Shown: positions 52,475 to 63,114, counted from the first letter of the stretch. The stretch is 64,000 bases of DNA from Pseudoprimorskyibacter insulae (GCF_900302505.1 NZ_OMOJ01000002.1:620001-684000); one strand, 5' to 3'. Notes: a model not told the origin generated them from the letters alone. Program-made: numbers and translations.

Positions 52475-53203
52475 TTAGACGGTGAACAATGTCCCAACAA
52501 AATAGGCGATTGAGGCGGCGACCCCGCCGATGGCCAGCGTCTCAAATCCTGATCGCCACCAAGGGTGCAGCGACCACTGGCTTTTGTAGGCTCCGATGGC
52601 GAAAAAGGTGATGCCGGTCAGCACGGATGACACGGTAAAGGCCGATGGCAGGCCAAAGATGAACGGCAGCAGCGGGATCATCCCAGCGATCAGAAAGGCG
52701 ATGAACGTGGCCGTGGCGGCTCGCATCGGGTGCGGATCAACCGGGGCCAGCCCGTATTCACCCTCCAGCATGAACTGTATCCACTGTTCCTTGTCGCTGG
52801 AAATCTGCGCGACCGCCTTATCAAGCGCATCGCCCGACAGGCCTTTCATGTGCAGGATCTGGCGCAATTCGCGTTTTTCGCCTTCGGGATGGGTTTCGAT
52901 ATGGCGTTCTTCGATGCGGCGGATGCGTTTGATGTCGTCGAGTTCGGCCTTGGTGCCGGAATAGTTGCCCGCCGCCATAGAGAACCCATCGGCCAGCACG
53001 TTCGCCATGCCAAGCGCCACGATGATCATCGGCGACAGGCCTGCACCGGCCACGCCTGCCACGATGGCAAAGGTGGTCACTGACCCGTCGATCCCGCCAT
53101 AGATGATGTCACGCAGATATCCGCGCCCCGGCGGCTTGCCGATCCGGGCTTCGATTTCCTTTTGCGAATGCCCGTGTTCGGTCAGTTCTGTCAGGTCGCT
53201 CAT
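52475..53203 (-). CDS. VIT1/CCC1-family transporter
   Basis: 242 residues. YLRDIIYGGIDGSVTTFAIVAGVAGAGLSP is the characteristic first helix; GMANVLADGFSMAAGNYSGTKAELDD follows, then a charged cytoplasmic region (EERHIETHPEGEKRELRQIL) that may bind metal, and three C-terminal helices. Family members move Fe(II) or Mn(II). Last gene of a four-gene operon joined by four-base overlaps. Confidence 0.85.
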   Translation of the reverse strand: MSDLTELTEHGHSQKEIEARIGKPPGRGYLRDIIYGGIDGSVTTFAIVAGVAGAGLSPMIIVALGMANVLADGFSMAAGNYSGTKAELDDIKRIRRIEERHIETHPEGEKRELRQILHMKGLSGDALDKAVAQISSDKEQWIQFMLEGEYGLAPVDPHPMRAATATFIAFLIAGMIPLLPFIFGLPSAFTVSSVLTGITFFAIGAYKSQWSLHPWWRSGFETLAIGGVAASIAYFVGTLFTV

Positions 53204-54237
53204 GTCGCGTCGTCCGTCTGAGGTTTTGGCGTGCTGCGGCCCGTGTCAAACAGGCCGGTCAGCGATGTTCGGATGATACTGCGCACCGAGGGGCGCTTGG
53301 TGCGGGTGAAGGGCAGGGGGCGGCACACCTCGATTGCGGCGACGCCGACGCGGGCCGTCAGCGAGCCATTGACCAGCCCTTCGCCAAACCGGCGCGACAG
53401 TTTGCCCAGCAGGCCCGCGCCGAGGATCGGCTCTAGCATGTCATCGCCCACGGCCACCGCGCCCGTGGCCACCACATGCGCCATCACGGCGCGGGTCAGC
53501 CGCCAACTGCCAAAGGTGCCAGAGCGCCCGCCGTAGATTTCGCCAATGCGGCGGATCATGCGGATGTTTGAAGTCAGCGCGGCGGCCACATCTGCCAGCG
53601 CCAGCGGAACCAGCGCGGTGACAGTGGCGACTTGGCGGGCGGCGGCCTCAACCTCTTTGCGGGCGGCAATGTCGAGGGGGGCCAGAATTTCGGCCTCGGC
53701 CAGCCCGATCAGCCCTTCGGCGTCAAACACATCGCCTTGGCGCGTGGCAAAGGCCTCGCGCCCCCAGCGGGTATCAGCGCGCGACGCATAAAGCGCAGTC
53801 AGTTGCCCGGTCACCTTTCGCGCCGCGCCAAGATCTTCGCTGGCCAAGGCCGCCTCGGCCCCGCGGTGCAACTCGTCGATCCGGCGCAGGCGTGAAAAGA
53901 CCGACACTTCGCGGATCACGATCATCAGCGCCACCAGCACGAACAGCGCCAGTAAGGCCCCGAACGCATAGCCCAGCAGCGGGACGCGCGTGATCAGATC
54001 GGTCACGATGTTCCAAACGGCGAGCGAGGCAAAGGCGGCGATGACGGCGGCCAGAAGGCCCCAGAACCACCGCGCAAGGGGCGACGACAGGCGCGTTGTC
54101 AGCGCCGCGACGGTGGCCATGGCCTGGCCAGAGGGGGCAGGTAGATCTGTGTCGGGGACCGGCGGAGCCTCTGCCGGGCTGGCGGCGGGGGCGTCTTCGT
54201 CCAACTCGATCAGGACAGGGCCTTTTGGGGTGCTCAT
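53200..54237 (-). CDS. ycjF: YcjF-family (DUF697) membrane protein
   Basis: 345 residues. An acidic Pro/Ala-rich N-tail is followed by two membrane helices (WFWGLLAAVIAAFASLAVW and LGYAFGALLALFVLVALMIVI) and a DUF697 domain with LVPLALADVAAALTSNIRMIRRIGEIYGG. YcjF is the partner of YcjX in the enterobacterial psp regulon. Here a GNAT gene separates the two, but all junctions overlap by four bases. Confidence 0.82.
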   Translation of the reverse strand: MSTPKGPVLIELDEDAPAASPAEAPPVPDTDLPAPSGQAMATVAALTTRLSSPLARWFWGLLAAVIAAFASLAVWNIVTDLITRVPLLGYAFGALLALFVLVALMIVIREVSVFSRLRRIDELHRGAEAALASEDLGAARKVTGQLTALYASRADTRWGREAFATRQGDVFDAEGLIGLAEAEILAPLDIAARKEVEAAARQVATVTALVPLALADVAAALTSNIRMIRRIGEIYGGRSGTFGSWRLTRAVMAHVVATGAVAVGDDMLEPILGAGLLGKLSRRFGEGLVNGSLTARVGVAAIEVCRPLPFTRTKRPSVRSIIRTSLTGLFDTGRSTPKPQTDDAT

Positions 54238-54686
54238 GCCATTGCCTTTCGTGTCCAGTGAAAACCGATATCGGGCAGGGATTCATCGTTATGCAGCCCC
54301 GATGTTCGGCCCGTTTCTTCAAACCCAAGCTGCGCGTAGAAGGCGCGGGCCGCGTCATTGGCCTGATGGGTCCATAGTTCCAGCCGGGGCGCGCGCGATT
54401 GCGCATCGCGGATAAGGGCTGTTCCGACGCCTTCGCCGCGATGCGTGCCCGATACGAACAGCGCATGCACATAGCCATCATCCCGCGCCAGAAATCCGGC
54501 GATGGTTCCGGCGGCAGATTGCGCCACAGTGACCCAGCCCCGTTCGATCATCTGCGCGGCATGGGCGATATCCTGCGCCGCGCTATGCAGGCGCGGTAGC
54601 CACGCGGTGGCATCTGTCCAATCGGTCAGAATGCCGCCAAGCCGCCCGGCATCCAGCGGGGTGGCGGGCCGGATTTGCAGGCTCAT
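54234..54686 (-). CDS. GNAT-family N-acetyltransferase
   Basis: 150 residues. The acetyl-CoA loop is GTHRGEGVGTALIRDAQ (R-x-x-G-x-G/A type) and the C-terminal motif is NDAARAFYAQLGFEETGRT. Substrate unknown. It lies between ycjX and ycjF with four-base overlaps on both sides, so it may act on one of them or a common target. Confidence 0.85.
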   Translation of the reverse strand: MSLQIRPATPLDAGRLGGILTDWTDATAWLPRLHSAAQDIAHAAQMIERGWVTVAQSAAGTIAGFLARDDGYVHALFVSGTHRGEGVGTALIRDAQSRAPRLELWTHQANDAARAFYAQLGFEETGRTSGLHNDESLPDIGFHWTRKAMA

Positions 54687-56098
54687 AGCGCATCCCCGAT
54701 CAGAAACTGTGCTGCCCGGTCCAGCCGGATGTGCGGCGGACCTTCGCCGGGGCGCAGGTTTAGCCTTGCCGGGGCAAAGCGCATGATTTGGTAATCGCCG
54801 TCCAGCCAGCGGTCAGCCCCCTGCCGCGCAGGGGCCAGCAGCGCATTTGGGTCTTGCGGCAGATCGCCGGGGTAAAAGGCCGCCTGTTTGCCACTGTCCA
54901 GCAGCGTGCCCTGCACCAGATCGAGCGACGCGCCGTTATGGTCGCGCGTCACCTCGGTCGTGGCCCGAAGCGATGCGATGGCCATGGCGGCGGTTTCGGC
55001 CCCGGCAAAGCGGGCCTTATCGCGGGCGTCGCGGGTCAGCGCCTCCATTATGGCGGTCAGGCGGGCGTGTTGGCTGTGATGCAGGTGGTCGGCCTTGGTG
55101 GCGGCAAACAGGATCTTTTCCACCCGTTTGCCCATCAACAGCTGGGTCAGAAAGGCATTCCGCCCCGGACGGAAGGCCGACAGGATATCTGTCATGGCGC
55201 GGCGCATGTCTTCGACCGCCGCAGGGCCGCTGTTGATCGCGCCAAGCGCATCGACCAGCACGACCTGACGGTCAATTCGGGCAAAATGGTCGTTGAAAAA
55301 GGGTTTGACCACGCGGGATTTATACGCCTCATACCGGCGTTCCATTTCCCGCCAGAGCGACCGGCGCGGCGCGCTGTCTTGTGGAGGCAGGGGCGCGAAG
55401 GTCAACACCGGGCTACCGGCCAGATCGCCGGGCAGCAAGAACCGCCCCGGCGTACAGTCCGAAAACCCGGCGGCGCGGGCGGCGGTCAGATAGCCGCTGA
55501 AGGCTTCGGCCAGACGTTTGGCGTTTGGTTCTTCGAAATCACCCGTGACATCCGCGCCCTTCACTTGGCTCAGAAACCCCATTGCCATATCGCGCGTGGC
55601 GATGCGGTCTAGGGTCTCTCGGCTCCACTCCTTGTAGGATTTGTCCAGCAGTCCCAGATCCAGAAGCCATTCGCCGGGATAGTCCATGATGTCCAGATGC
55701 ACGGTGCGCGGCCCTTGCAACCCGCCCAGCAACCCGTTGGGCCGCACGCGCAGCGACAGGCGCAGTTCGGACGTGGCCCGCGTGCTATCGGGCCAATGCG
55801 GCGTGGGCGAGGTCATGGCCCCAAGGTGGGTTTCATAGTCAAAGCGCGGCACGGTGTCGTTGGGCTGCGGTTGCAAATAGGCCGCCGTGATCCGCCCATC
55901 GGCAGCAGGCAACAGTTGCGGCATTCGCCCCCGGTCCAGCAGATTGGCCACAAGCGATGTGATGAACACCGTTTTGCCAGACCGCGCCAGCCCGGTCACA
56001 CCAATGCGGATCACCGGTTCAAAGAAGGTTTCGGATACAGTGTCTGTCAGGCTTTCGACGCTTCGCGTCAGCGTGTCGGCGATGGCAGTAAAGACCAA
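54683..56098 (-). CDS. ycjX: YcjX-family (DUF463) P-loop GTPase
   Basis: 471 residues. Walker A is GLARSGKTVFITSLVANLL; HLDIMDYPGEWLLDL follows as the switch region, and VDALGAINSGP and LFAATKADHLHH as nucleotide-base motifs. A TTG start at 56098 was chosen: AAGGGA lies seven bases before it and the resulting length matches the family; no ATG is suitably placed, and a longer in-frame reading antisense to truA is not family-like. YcjX is linked to phage-shock/membrane stress in enterobacteria. Confidence 0.85.
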   Translation of the reverse strand: MVFTAIADTLTRSVESLTDTVSETFFEPVIRIGVTGLARSGKTVFITSLVANLLDRGRMPQLLPAADGRITAAYLQPQPNDTVPRFDYETHLGAMTSPTPHWPDSTRATSELRLSLRVRPNGLLGGLQGPRTVHLDIMDYPGEWLLDLGLLDKSYKEWSRETLDRIATRDMAMGFLSQVKGADVTGDFEEPNAKRLAEAFSGYLTAARAAGFSDCTPGRFLLPGDLAGSPVLTFAPLPPQDSAPRRSLWREMERRYEAYKSRVVKPFFNDHFARIDRQVVLVDALGAINSGPAAVEDMRRAMTDILSAFRPGRNAFLTQLLMGKRVEKILFAATKADHLHHSQHARLTAIMEALTRDARDKARFAGAETAAMAIASLRATTEVTRDHNGASLDLVQGTLLDSGKQAAFYPGDLPQDPNALLAPARQGADRWLDGDYQIMRFAPARLNLRPGEGPPHIRLDRAAQFLIGDAL

Positions 56099-56206
56099 AT
56101 CTGCATCCCTTCTTCCGTTGCTTCCTTTAGATAGCCATCCGATGCCCTGCCTGCCAGCCCTGATCGGGGGATTGCCCAGATCGGCCCTGCACGCTATGCG
56201 CGGCAT

Positions 56207-56992
56207 ATGTTCAGAATTGCGCTCAAGGTCGAATATAATGGCGCCCCGTTTGCCGGATGGCAGCGGCAGGCGGATCAACCGTCGGTGCAGGGCGCGATTG
56301 AGGATGCCTTGGCCAAGCTGGAAAAGCGCCAGCACACGATTGCCGCCGCTGGGCGCACCGACGCGGGTGTGCACGGGCGGGGGCAGGTGGCCCATTGCGA
56401 CATGGAGCGTGATTGGGAACCGTTCCGCCTGTCCGAGGCGCTGAACTACCATCTGAAGCCCGCGCCCGTAGCGATTGTCGATGCGGCCCGTGTGCCGGAT
56501 GATTGGCACGCCCGGTTTTCTGCGATCGAACGCCGCTATCTGTTCCGTATCCTCTGCCGCCGCGCCCCCTGCACGATGGAGGCCGGGCAGGTCTGGCGTG
56601 TGTCCCATGATCTGGACGTAAGTGCGATGCATGAGGCCGCGCAGCGCCTTGTGGGCCTGCATGACTTCACCACCTTTCGGTCGGTGATGTGCCAATCCAA
56701 CAGCCCGGTAAAAACGCTGGACCGTTTGGATGTCACCCACGTCGAAACCGCCGCAGGCCCGGAAATCCACTTCGATGTGCGCGCCCGGTCATTCCTGCAC
56801 AATCAGGTGCGCAGCTTTGTCGGCACGCTGGAACGGGTCGGGGCAGGCGCATGGTCCGCCGATGACGTCACCGCCGCGCTTGAGGCCCGCAACCGCGCCG
56901 CTTGTGGCCCGGTCAGCCCCCCCGATGGGCTCTACCTCATGGGCGCAGGCTATCCCGACGACCCGTTTGAGGCCGGCGGTCTGCATCGCTAA
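56207..56992 (+). CDS. truA: tRNA pseudouridine38-40 synthase
   Basis: 261 residues. Catalytic [15 protein letters not shown] near residue 50, [12 protein letters not shown] at the N-terminus, [12 protein letters not shown], and [17 protein letters not shown]. It modifies U38-40 in the anticodon stem of many tRNAs. Divergent from ycjX by 108 bp. Confidence 0.95.
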   Translation: MFRIALKVEYNGAPFAGWQRQADQPSVQGAIEDALAKLEKRQHTIAAAGRTDAGVHGRGQVAHCDMERDWEPFRLSEALNYHLKPAPVAIVDAARVPDDWHARFSAIERRYLFRILCRRAPCTMEAGQVWRVSHDLDVSAMHEAAQRLVGLHDFTTFRSVMCQSNSPVKTLDRLDVTHVETAAGPEIHFDVRARSFLHNQVRSFVGTLERVGAGAWSADDVTAALEARNRAACGPVSPPDGLYLMGAGYPDDPFEAGGLHR

Positions 56993-57206
56993 TTCCGCAG
57001 CGCCAACGCAAATCCCCCTTCCCAAGGGGCAATCAATGCTGTATCGCGGCGCTATGACCAAACTGGCAATCATCCGACGAGCCTAAGCTCTCATTCCCGC
57101 ACCATCCCCGGTGCGCCTGCCGCCATTTGGCCCATCCCCCTATCAAAACTTGACTTGGCCCCGCGCCCTTGGCACCAATCGGGCTTCCATTCCTGAGGAC
57201 AAATCC

Positions 57207-58385
57207 ATGATCCCATCCGTATTGCCGACCTATATTCGCGCCCCTCTGCATTTCGTCAAAGGTGAAGGCAGCTGGCTGATTGAGGAAGACGGACGCCGAT
57301 TTCTGGATCTGGGATCGGGCATCGCGGTGAACGTTCTGGGCCATGCCAATCCCGATCTGGTGGCCGCGCTGACCGAACAGGCCAACGCGCTTTGGCATGT
57401 CTCGAACCTCTATGAGATCCCGCAGCAGGAAAAGCTGGCCAAGAAATTGGTCGACAACACCTTTGCTGACACCGTGTTCTTTACGAACTCGGGCACTGAG
57501 GCATGCGAGCTGGCGGTCAAAATGGCGCGTAAGTACTGGTACGAACAAGGCCAGAAGGAAAAGACCGACATCATCACCTTCTCTGGCTGTTTCCATGGCC
57601 GGTCCTCGGCGGCCATCGCAGCCTCAGGCGCGGAAAAAATGGTCAAAGGCTTCGGCCCGGTTCTGCCCGGCTTCGTGCACCTGCCGTGGGGCGATCACGA
57701 CGCGCTGAATGCCGCGATCACCGACACCACCGGCGCAATCCTGATCGAACCCGTCCAAGGCGAAGGCGGCATCCGCCCCGTTCCCGCGCAATGCCTCAAG
57801 GGCCTGCGCGACCTTTGTGACGAAAAAGGCATCCTGTTGATCTTCGACGAAGTGCAATGCGGCATGGGCCGGACAGGCAAGCTCTTTGCCCATGAATGGG
57901 CCGGCGTGACCCCCGATATCATGATGGTCGCCAAAGGCATCGGCGGCGGCTTCCCGCTGGGCGCGGTTCTGGCCACCGAAGAGGCGGCACAGGGCATGGT
58001 CGCTGGCACGCACGGCTCCACCTATGGCGGCAACCCGCTGGCCTGCGCTGTGGGCAACGCCGTGATGGACAAGGTCTCCGACCCGGCCTTCCTCGATGAA
58101 GTGAACCGCAAGGCGGGCCTGCTGCGCCAAAAGCTAGAAGGCCTCGTCGCCGCCCACCCCGATGTCTTCGAAGCCGTGCGCGGTGAGGGCCTGATGATCG
58201 GCCTCAAGTGCAAAATCGCCCCCGGCGATCTTGTGAAAGCGGGCTACGACAACCTCGTCATCACCGTCCCGGCGGCCGACAATGTGGTCCGCCTTCTGCC
58301 GCCGCTCAACCTGACCGAAGATGACATCGCCGAGGCCGCAACCCGCCTCGACAAGGCCGCCGCCCAAGCGGCCCCGCAGGGATAA
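57207..58385 (+). CDS. argD: Acetylornithine aminotransferase
   Basis: 392 residues, class III PLP aminotransferase. [51 protein letters not shown] and the PLP lysine in [15 protein letters not shown]. Next to argF, so arginine synthesis is the role (N-acetylglutamate semialdehyde to N-acetylornithine); it may also act as Dap[10 protein letters not shown] was chosen as start, after a GAGGAC ribosome site. Confidence 0.93.
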   Translation: MIPSVLPTYIRAPLHFVKGEGSWLIEEDGRRFLDLGSGIAVNVLGHANPDLVAALTEQANALWHVSNLYEIPQQEKLAKKLVDNTFADTVFFTNSGTEACELAVKMARKYWYEQGQKEKTDIITFSGCFHGRSSAAIAASGAEKMVKGFGPVLPGFVHLPWGDHDALNAAITDTTGAILIEPVQGEGGIRPVPAQCLKGLRDLCDEKGILLIFDEVQCGMGRTGKLFAHEWAGVTPDIMMVAKGIGGGFPLGAVLATEEAAQGMVAGTHGSTYGGNPLACAVGNAVMDKVSDPAFLDEVNRKAGLLRQKLEGLVAAHPDVFEAVRGEGLMIGLKCKIAPGDLVKAGYDNLVITVPAADNVVRLLPPLNLTEDDIAEAATRLDKAAAQAAPQG

Positions 58386-58404
58386 CGCACCGCGCCCCTG
58401 TCAT

Positions 58405-58460
58405 TTTCTGACCTGAAATATCCCGGGGGTCCGGGGGCAGCGCCCCCGGCTCCGGCACCC
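58405..58460 (+). repeat. Dispersed intergenic repeat, copy C
   Basis: CTGAAATATCCCGGGGGTCC followed by GGGGGCAGCGCCCCC, the same palindrome as at 21149 in the other orientation. Lies between argD and argF. Confidence 0.6.
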
Positions 58461-58473
58461 GAAAAGAACCGAC

Positions 58474-59400
58474 ATGAACCACTTTCTTGATATCCACACC
58501 ACAGACAAAGCCGATCTTCGGCGGATCATCGATCAGGCCCGCGCCACGAAAGAAGCGCGCAGCGGCAAACCCAAAGCGACACTAGACGATGACCAACCGC
58601 TCAAGGACCGGATGGTCGCGCTGATCTTCGAAAAACCCTCGACCCGCACCCGCGTGTCGTTCGACGTCGGCGTGCGCCAGATGGGCGGCCAGACCATGGT
58701 GCTCTCGGGCAGCGATATGCAGCTGGGCCACGGTGAAACCATCGCCGACACCGCCCGCGTCCTAAGCCGCTATGTCGATATGATCATGATCCGCACCTTC
58801 GACGAATCCGTGCTGCATGAAATGGCTGAACACGCCACCGTGCCGGTCATCAATGGCCTGACGGACCGCACTCACCCCTGCCAGATCATGGCCGATATCC
58901 TGACCTTCGAAGAACATCGCGGCCCGATCGCGGGCAAAAAGGTGGTCTGGTCCGGCGACGGCAACAATGTCTGCGCCTCGTTCCTGCATGCCGCGGCGCA
59001 ATTCGGCTTTGACCTCACCTTCACAGGCCCCGTCCAGCTTGACCCCGAGATGGAGTTCGTCGGCCTTGCCCGCAACGCCGGTGTCGAGGTCTGCATTGAA
59101 CGTGATGCGTTCAAAGCCGTCGAAGGCGCAGACCTGATCGTCACCGACACTTGGGTGTCGATGCATGATGCCCAATCCTCGCGCGAACGGCGCCACAACA
59201 TGCTGCGCCCCTATCAGGTCAACACCGACCTGATGAAAGCGGCAAAACCTGACGCGCTGTTCATGCATTGCCTGCCTGCCCACCGCGGCGAAGAGGCCAC
59301 CTCCGAAGTCATGGACGGGCCGAACTCGGTCATCTTCGACGAGGCCGAAAACCGCCTGCATGCCCAAAAGGCCATCATGCGCTGGTGCGTTGAAGGCTAA
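58474..59400 (+). CDS. argF: Ornithine carbamoyltransferase
   Basis: 308 residues. Carbamoyl phosphate motif [10 protein letters not shown] near residue 52, [12 protein letters not shown], ornithine loop [11 protein letters not shown]. It makes citrulline from ornithine and carbamoyl phosphate. Follows argD by 88 bp with a repeat between, probably one operon. Confidence 0.95.
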   Translation: MNHFLDIHTTDKADLRRIIDQARATKEARSGKPKATLDDDQPLKDRMVALIFEKPSTRTRVSFDVGVRQMGGQTMVLSGSDMQLGHGETIADTARVLSRYVDMIMIRTFDESVLHEMAEHATVPVINGLTDRTHPCQIMADILTFEEHRGPIAGKKVVWSGDGNNVCASFLHAAAQFGFDLTFTGPVQLDPEMEFVGLARNAGVEVCIERDAFKAVEGADLIVTDTWVSMHDAQSSRERRHNMLRPYQVNTDLMKAAKPDALFMHCLPAHRGEEATSEVMDGPNSVIFDEAENRLHAQKAIMRWCVEG

Positions 59401-59447
59401 CCATATCCGCGCCCGGTTCCGATCCGCATTCGAAAACCGGGCGCGTC

Positions 59448-59524
59448 CCCCTGCTTCTTCTCTTTGATAAATACCGCCGGGGGTGAATTGGGCGAAAGGC
59501 CCAAGAGGGGGCAGCGCCCCCTGC
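59448..59524 (-). repeat. Dispersed intergenic repeat, copy D
   Basis: On the minus strand GGCGGTATTTATCAAAGAG followed by AAGAAG, preceded by GGGGGCGCTGCCCCC; the same elements as copy A. An A/T-poor loop with GGGCGAAAGGCCC lies between. It precedes hrpB. Confidence 0.7.
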
Positions 59525-59565
59525 GCCGCTTGACACAAGGCGCAAAACACGGCCCATACGGGCCC

Positions 59566-62001
59566 ATGCGTTTGCCCATCGATCCCATCCTGCCTGACCT
59601 GATCGCCGCCCTCAAATCTGAAGGGCGCGCCGTGCTGCAAGCACCGCCCGGCGCGGGGAAAACCACGCGTGTGCCGCTGGCGATGTTGGACGCAGGGTTG
59701 ACCCAAGGCCGCATCCTGATGCTTGAACCCCGCCGTTTGGCGGCGCGGGCGGCGGCGGAACGCATGGCCGATACGCTGGGTCAGCAGCCGGGGCAGACCG
59801 TGGGTTACAGGGTACGGGGCGATGCGAAGGTCTCCAGATCCACCCGGATCGAAGTGGTCACCGAAGGCATCCTGACCCGGATGATCCAATCCGACCCCGA
59901 ACTCAACGGCGTCGGGGCGGTGATCTTTGACGAATTTCACGAACGTTCGCTCAATGCCGATCTGGGCCTTGCGCTTTGCCTCGAAATCGCAGGGGCCTTG
60001 CGCGATGATCTGATTTTGGTGGCGATGTCCGCAACGCTTGATGCCGCACCGGTGGCCGAGCTGATGCAGGCCCCGATCCTGACTTCTGAGGGGCGCAGCT
60101 TTCCGGTTGAGATGATCTGGCAGGACAAACCGCTGTCCAAAGACGCGCGTTATGAGGACGCTGTCGCCGCGCAGGTGATTGAGGCCGCGCGCCTGCGCAA
60201 GGGCGGCATTCTGGTGTTCCTGCCGGGCGAGGGCGAAATCCGCCGGGTTGAGGCGCGCCTCAAGGGCAAATTGCCCGGTGATTGTGTCGTTCAGCCCCTG
60301 TTCGGCGCGATGGACTTTTCCCGGCAGCGCGAGGCGGTGCAGCCACTCGCCCATGGGCGCAAGGTGGTGCTGGCGACCTCGATTGCCGAAACCTCGCTGA
60401 CCATTCCTGATATCCGCATTGTCATTGATGGCGGGCGGGCGCGGCGGGCGCGGTTTGATCCCGGCTCTGGCATGTCGCGGCTGGTGACAGAACGTGTCAC
60501 CCGCGCCGAGGCCGAACAGCGGGCCGGTCGCGGCGGCCGCGTGGCCGAAGGCACCTGTTTCCGGCTTTGGACCAAGGGCGAGGAGGGCAGCCTGCACGCC
60601 TTCCCTCCGGCTGAAATTGAGGCCGCCGATCTGTCGGGGCTGGCGTTGGAACTGGCGCTTTGGGGCGCGGGGCCTGAGGATCTGCCGCTTTTGACCCGCC
60701 CGAACCCCGGCGCCTTTGCCGAGGCGCAGCGCCTGTTGCAGATGCTGGGCGCGTTGGATGCGTCGGGCGGGATCACGGACCATGGGCGCAGGCTGGTTGG
60801 CTTGCCGCTGCACCCGCGCCTTGCGCATATGCTGGCCACGACCGGGTCTGAGGCCGCGCCGCTGGCCGCGCTCTTGGCCGACCGCGATCCGCTGAAAGGT
60901 GCGCCTGGTGATTTGCTGCTGCGGCTTGAGGCGCTGAAAGATACCCGCAGGTTTATGCAGGCCCGGCCCTATGGCGTGAATCGCCCCGCGCTTGACCGTA
61001 TCCGCGCCGAGGCCAAGCGCCTGTCCAAGGGTGCGTCTGGCCGCGATGGGCTGTCGCCCGCGCAGATGGCCGCCTTGGCCTATCCTGACCGTGTGGGCCT
61101 GCACCGCAAGGGCGATGCGCCACGGTTCCAACTGTCTGGCGGCAAGGGGGCGATTCTGGATGCGGGCGATCCGCTGGCCGGGATGCGCCTGATCGTGGCG
61201 ACGGATCTTGATGGCAACCCGCGTGAGGCGCGTATCCGGCAAGCGATTGCCATCACCGAAGGCGAAATTCGAGATCTGTTCGCCGATCAAATCGCATGGC
61301 AGGACACCTGCGAATGGTCCAGGCGCGACCGCCGCGTTGTGGCCCGCCAGCAGGAAATGTTCGGGGCAATCGCGCTGGATGACCGGCTTTGGAAAGACGC
61401 GCCGCCCGATAGCGTGGCCTTGGCGATGCTGGACGGGGTGCGCGATCTGGGTCTGCGGTTCTCGGACGCGGCGGCGCGATTCCGGGCGCGGGTGCTCTTG
61501 GCCCGCGAAGCCGACGAGAGCCTGCCTGACCTTGGCGATGATGCGCTGATGGCCGATCTGGAAGGGTGGCTTTTGCCGCATCTGTCCGGCCAGCGCAGCG
61601 CCGAGGACTGGAAGCGGTTCGATCTTCTGGAGCCGTTGCGGGCGATGCTGGATTGGGATGCGCTGCAACGGCTGGATCAATTGGTGCCTGCCAATTTCAC
61701 CACGCCCTTGGGGCGCAAGGTGCCGATCGATTATTCCGGCGACCACCCCGAGGTCGCCCTGCGCCTGCAAGAACTGTTCGGCCAGACCCGGCATCCGATG
61801 GTGGGCAAACGGCCCTTGCGGCTGACGCTTTTGTCGCCCGCGCAGCGGCCCGTTCAGACGACGATGGATCTGCCCGGATTTTGGTCGGGGTCTTATGAGG
61901 ACGTGCGCAAAGATATGCGTGCGCGCTATCCCCGGCACCCTTGGCCCGAAGATCCGACCGTCGCCGATCCGACCCTGCGTGCCAAACCGCGCGGCACCTG
62001 A
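59566..62001 (+). CDS. hrpB: ATP-dependent helicase HrpB
   Basis: 811 residues. DEAH-box motifs are APPGAGKTTRVPLAML (I), DEFHERSLNADLGL (II), SATLDA (III), ATSIAETSLTIPDI (V) and QRAGRGGRVAEG (VI), followed by a helicase-associated domain and the HrpB C-terminus (TTMDLPGFWSGSYEDVRKDMRARYPRHPWPEDP). Its cellular role is poorly known. MRLPIDPILPDL was chosen as start; the upstream extension is repeat-derived. Confidence 0.93.
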   Translation: MRLPIDPILPDLIAALKSEGRAVLQAPPGAGKTTRVPLAMLDAGLTQGRILMLEPRRLAARAAAERMADTLGQQPGQTVGYRVRGDAKVSRSTRIEVVTEGILTRMIQSDPELNGVGAVIFDEFHERSLNADLGLALCLEIAGALRDDLILVAMSATLDAAPVAELMQAPILTSEGRSFPVEMIWQDKPLSKDARYEDAVAAQVIEAARLRKGGILVFLPGEGEIRRVEARLKGKLPGDCVVQPLFGAMDFSRQREAVQPLAHGRKVVLATSIAETSLTIPDIRIVIDGGRARRARFDPGSGMSRLVTERVTRAEAEQRAGRGGRVAEGTCFRLWTKGEEGSLHAFPPAEIEAADLSGLALELALWGAGPEDLPLLTRPNPGAFAEAQRLLQMLGALDASGGITDHGRRLVGLPLHPRLAHMLATTGSEAAPLAALLADRDPLKGAPGDLLLRLEALKDTRRFMQARPYGVNRPALDRIRAEAKRLSKGASGRDGLSPAQMAALAYPDRVGLHRKGDAPRFQLSGGKGAILDAGDPLAGMRLIVATDLDGNPREARIRQAIAITEGEIRDLFADQIAWQDTCEWSRRDRRVVARQQEMFGAIALDDRLWKDAPPDSVALAMLDGVRDLGLRFSDAAARFRARVLLAREADESLPDLGDDALMADLEGWLLPHLSGQRSAEDWKRFDLLEPLRAMLDWDALQRLDQLVPANFTTPLGRKVPIDYSGDHPEVALRLQELFGQTRHPMVGKRPLRLTLLSPAQRPVQTTMDLPGFWSGSYEDVRKDMRARYPRHPWPEDPTVADPTLRAKPRGT

Positions 62002-62103
62002 CCCTGCGTGAGCGCTAAACCCGCCAAAGGGGACAGGGGGCCGCAGGTCCTGCACTGGACATCCCGCACTTGGGCGGGCATCTGAAAGGCATGGAGGTGG
62101 CCG

Positions 62104-63099
62104 ATGGATACTGCTGACTTGGCAAAACGCATTCTGGCGGGCGAACGCCGTGCCTTGGCGCGGGCGATCACGCTGGTGGAAAGTTCGCGCAGCGATCACC
62201 GGACGCAAGCGCTAGAGCTGCTCGATGCGCTGCGCAGCCACGACCGCGAAGCATTGCGTATTGGTCTGTCTGGCACGCCGGGCGTCGGCAAATCCACCTT
62301 TATCGAATCGTTTGGCTGTATGCTGACTGCGCAGGGGCTGAAAGTTGCCGTTCTGGCGGTGGACCCGTCTTCGGCGCGGTCTGGCGGGTCTATCTTGGGC
62401 GATAAAACCCGGATGGAGCGTCTGTCGCGCGACCGCAACGCCTTTATCCGCCCGTCGCCGTCGCAGTCGCACCTTGGCGGTGTGGCCCGCCGCACGCGCG
62501 AAGCGATTGATCTGTGCGAGGCCGCGGGCTTTGACGTGATTCTGATCGAGACGGTGGGCGTTGGCCAATCCGAAACCGTTGTCGCGGAAATGTCGGATCT
62601 GTTCTTGCTGTTGCTGGCCCCTGCGGGCGGCGATGAATTGCAGGGCGTCAAACGCGGCATCATGGAAATGGCCGACCTGATTATCGTCAACAAGGCCGAT
62701 GGCGATCTTAAGGCCACCGCAACCCGCACCTGCGCCGATTATGCCGGTGCGCTGCGCCTTCTGCGCAAACGTCCACAAGATCCCGAAGGCTTCCCCAAGG
62801 CGTTGACCGTGTCGGCCATTCAGGAAAACGGGCTGGATCAGGCTTGGGCCGAGATGACCGCGCTGGCCGACTGGCGCCGCGACAGTGGCAACTGGGCCGG
62901 GCGGCGTGCTGCACAGGCGCGATACTGGTTCGAGGCCGAAGTGCGCGAAGGTCTGCTGGCCCGTCTGCGCCGCGAACCCGTGCGCGGGGCCATGTCGGCA
63001 CTGGCCGTTCAGGTTGAGAACGGAGAGGTCGCGCCCACCGCCGCCGCCGAGCAGCTTCTGAGCATGTATTTGCAGACAACCGTGGCCGAGGCCAGCTGA
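62104..63099 (+). CDS. meaB: Methylmalonyl-CoA mutase-associated G-protein chaperone MeaB
   Basis: 331 residues. Walker [50 protein letters not shown] and [15 protein letters not shown]. MeaB protects and reloads B12-dependent acyl-CoA mutases such as those of the ethylmalonyl-CoA and propionate pathways. No mutase gene is adjacent in this window. Confidence 0.92.
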   Translation: MDTADLAKRILAGERRALARAITLVESSRSDHRTQALELLDALRSHDREALRIGLSGTPGVGKSTFIESFGCMLTAQGLKVAVLAVDPSSARSGGSILGDKTRMERLSRDRNAFIRPSPSQSHLGGVARRTREAIDLCEAAGFDVILIETVGVGQSETVVAEMSDLFLLLLAPAGGDELQGVKRGIMEMADLIIVNKADGDLKATATRTCADYAGALRLLRKRPQDPEGFPKALTVSAIQENGLDQAWAEMTALADWRRDSGNWAGRRAAQARYWFEAEVREGLLARLRREPVRGAMSALAVQVENGEVAPTAAAEQLLSMYLQTTVAEAS

Positions 63100-63114
63100 T
63101 CGCCGCTTCGGCAC

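Noticed and set aside
57037-57087. Short ORF ending LAIIRRA between truA and argD, considered as an Arg leader peptide
   Set aside because: Only three Arg in 16 codons, no promoter placed at its start, and no competing hairpins seen.
58762-62208. 1148-codon open frame antisense to argF, hrpB and the start of meaB
   Set aside because: It mirrors three well-identified genes; long antisense frames are expected in DNA with high third-position GC, and its translation shows no motif.
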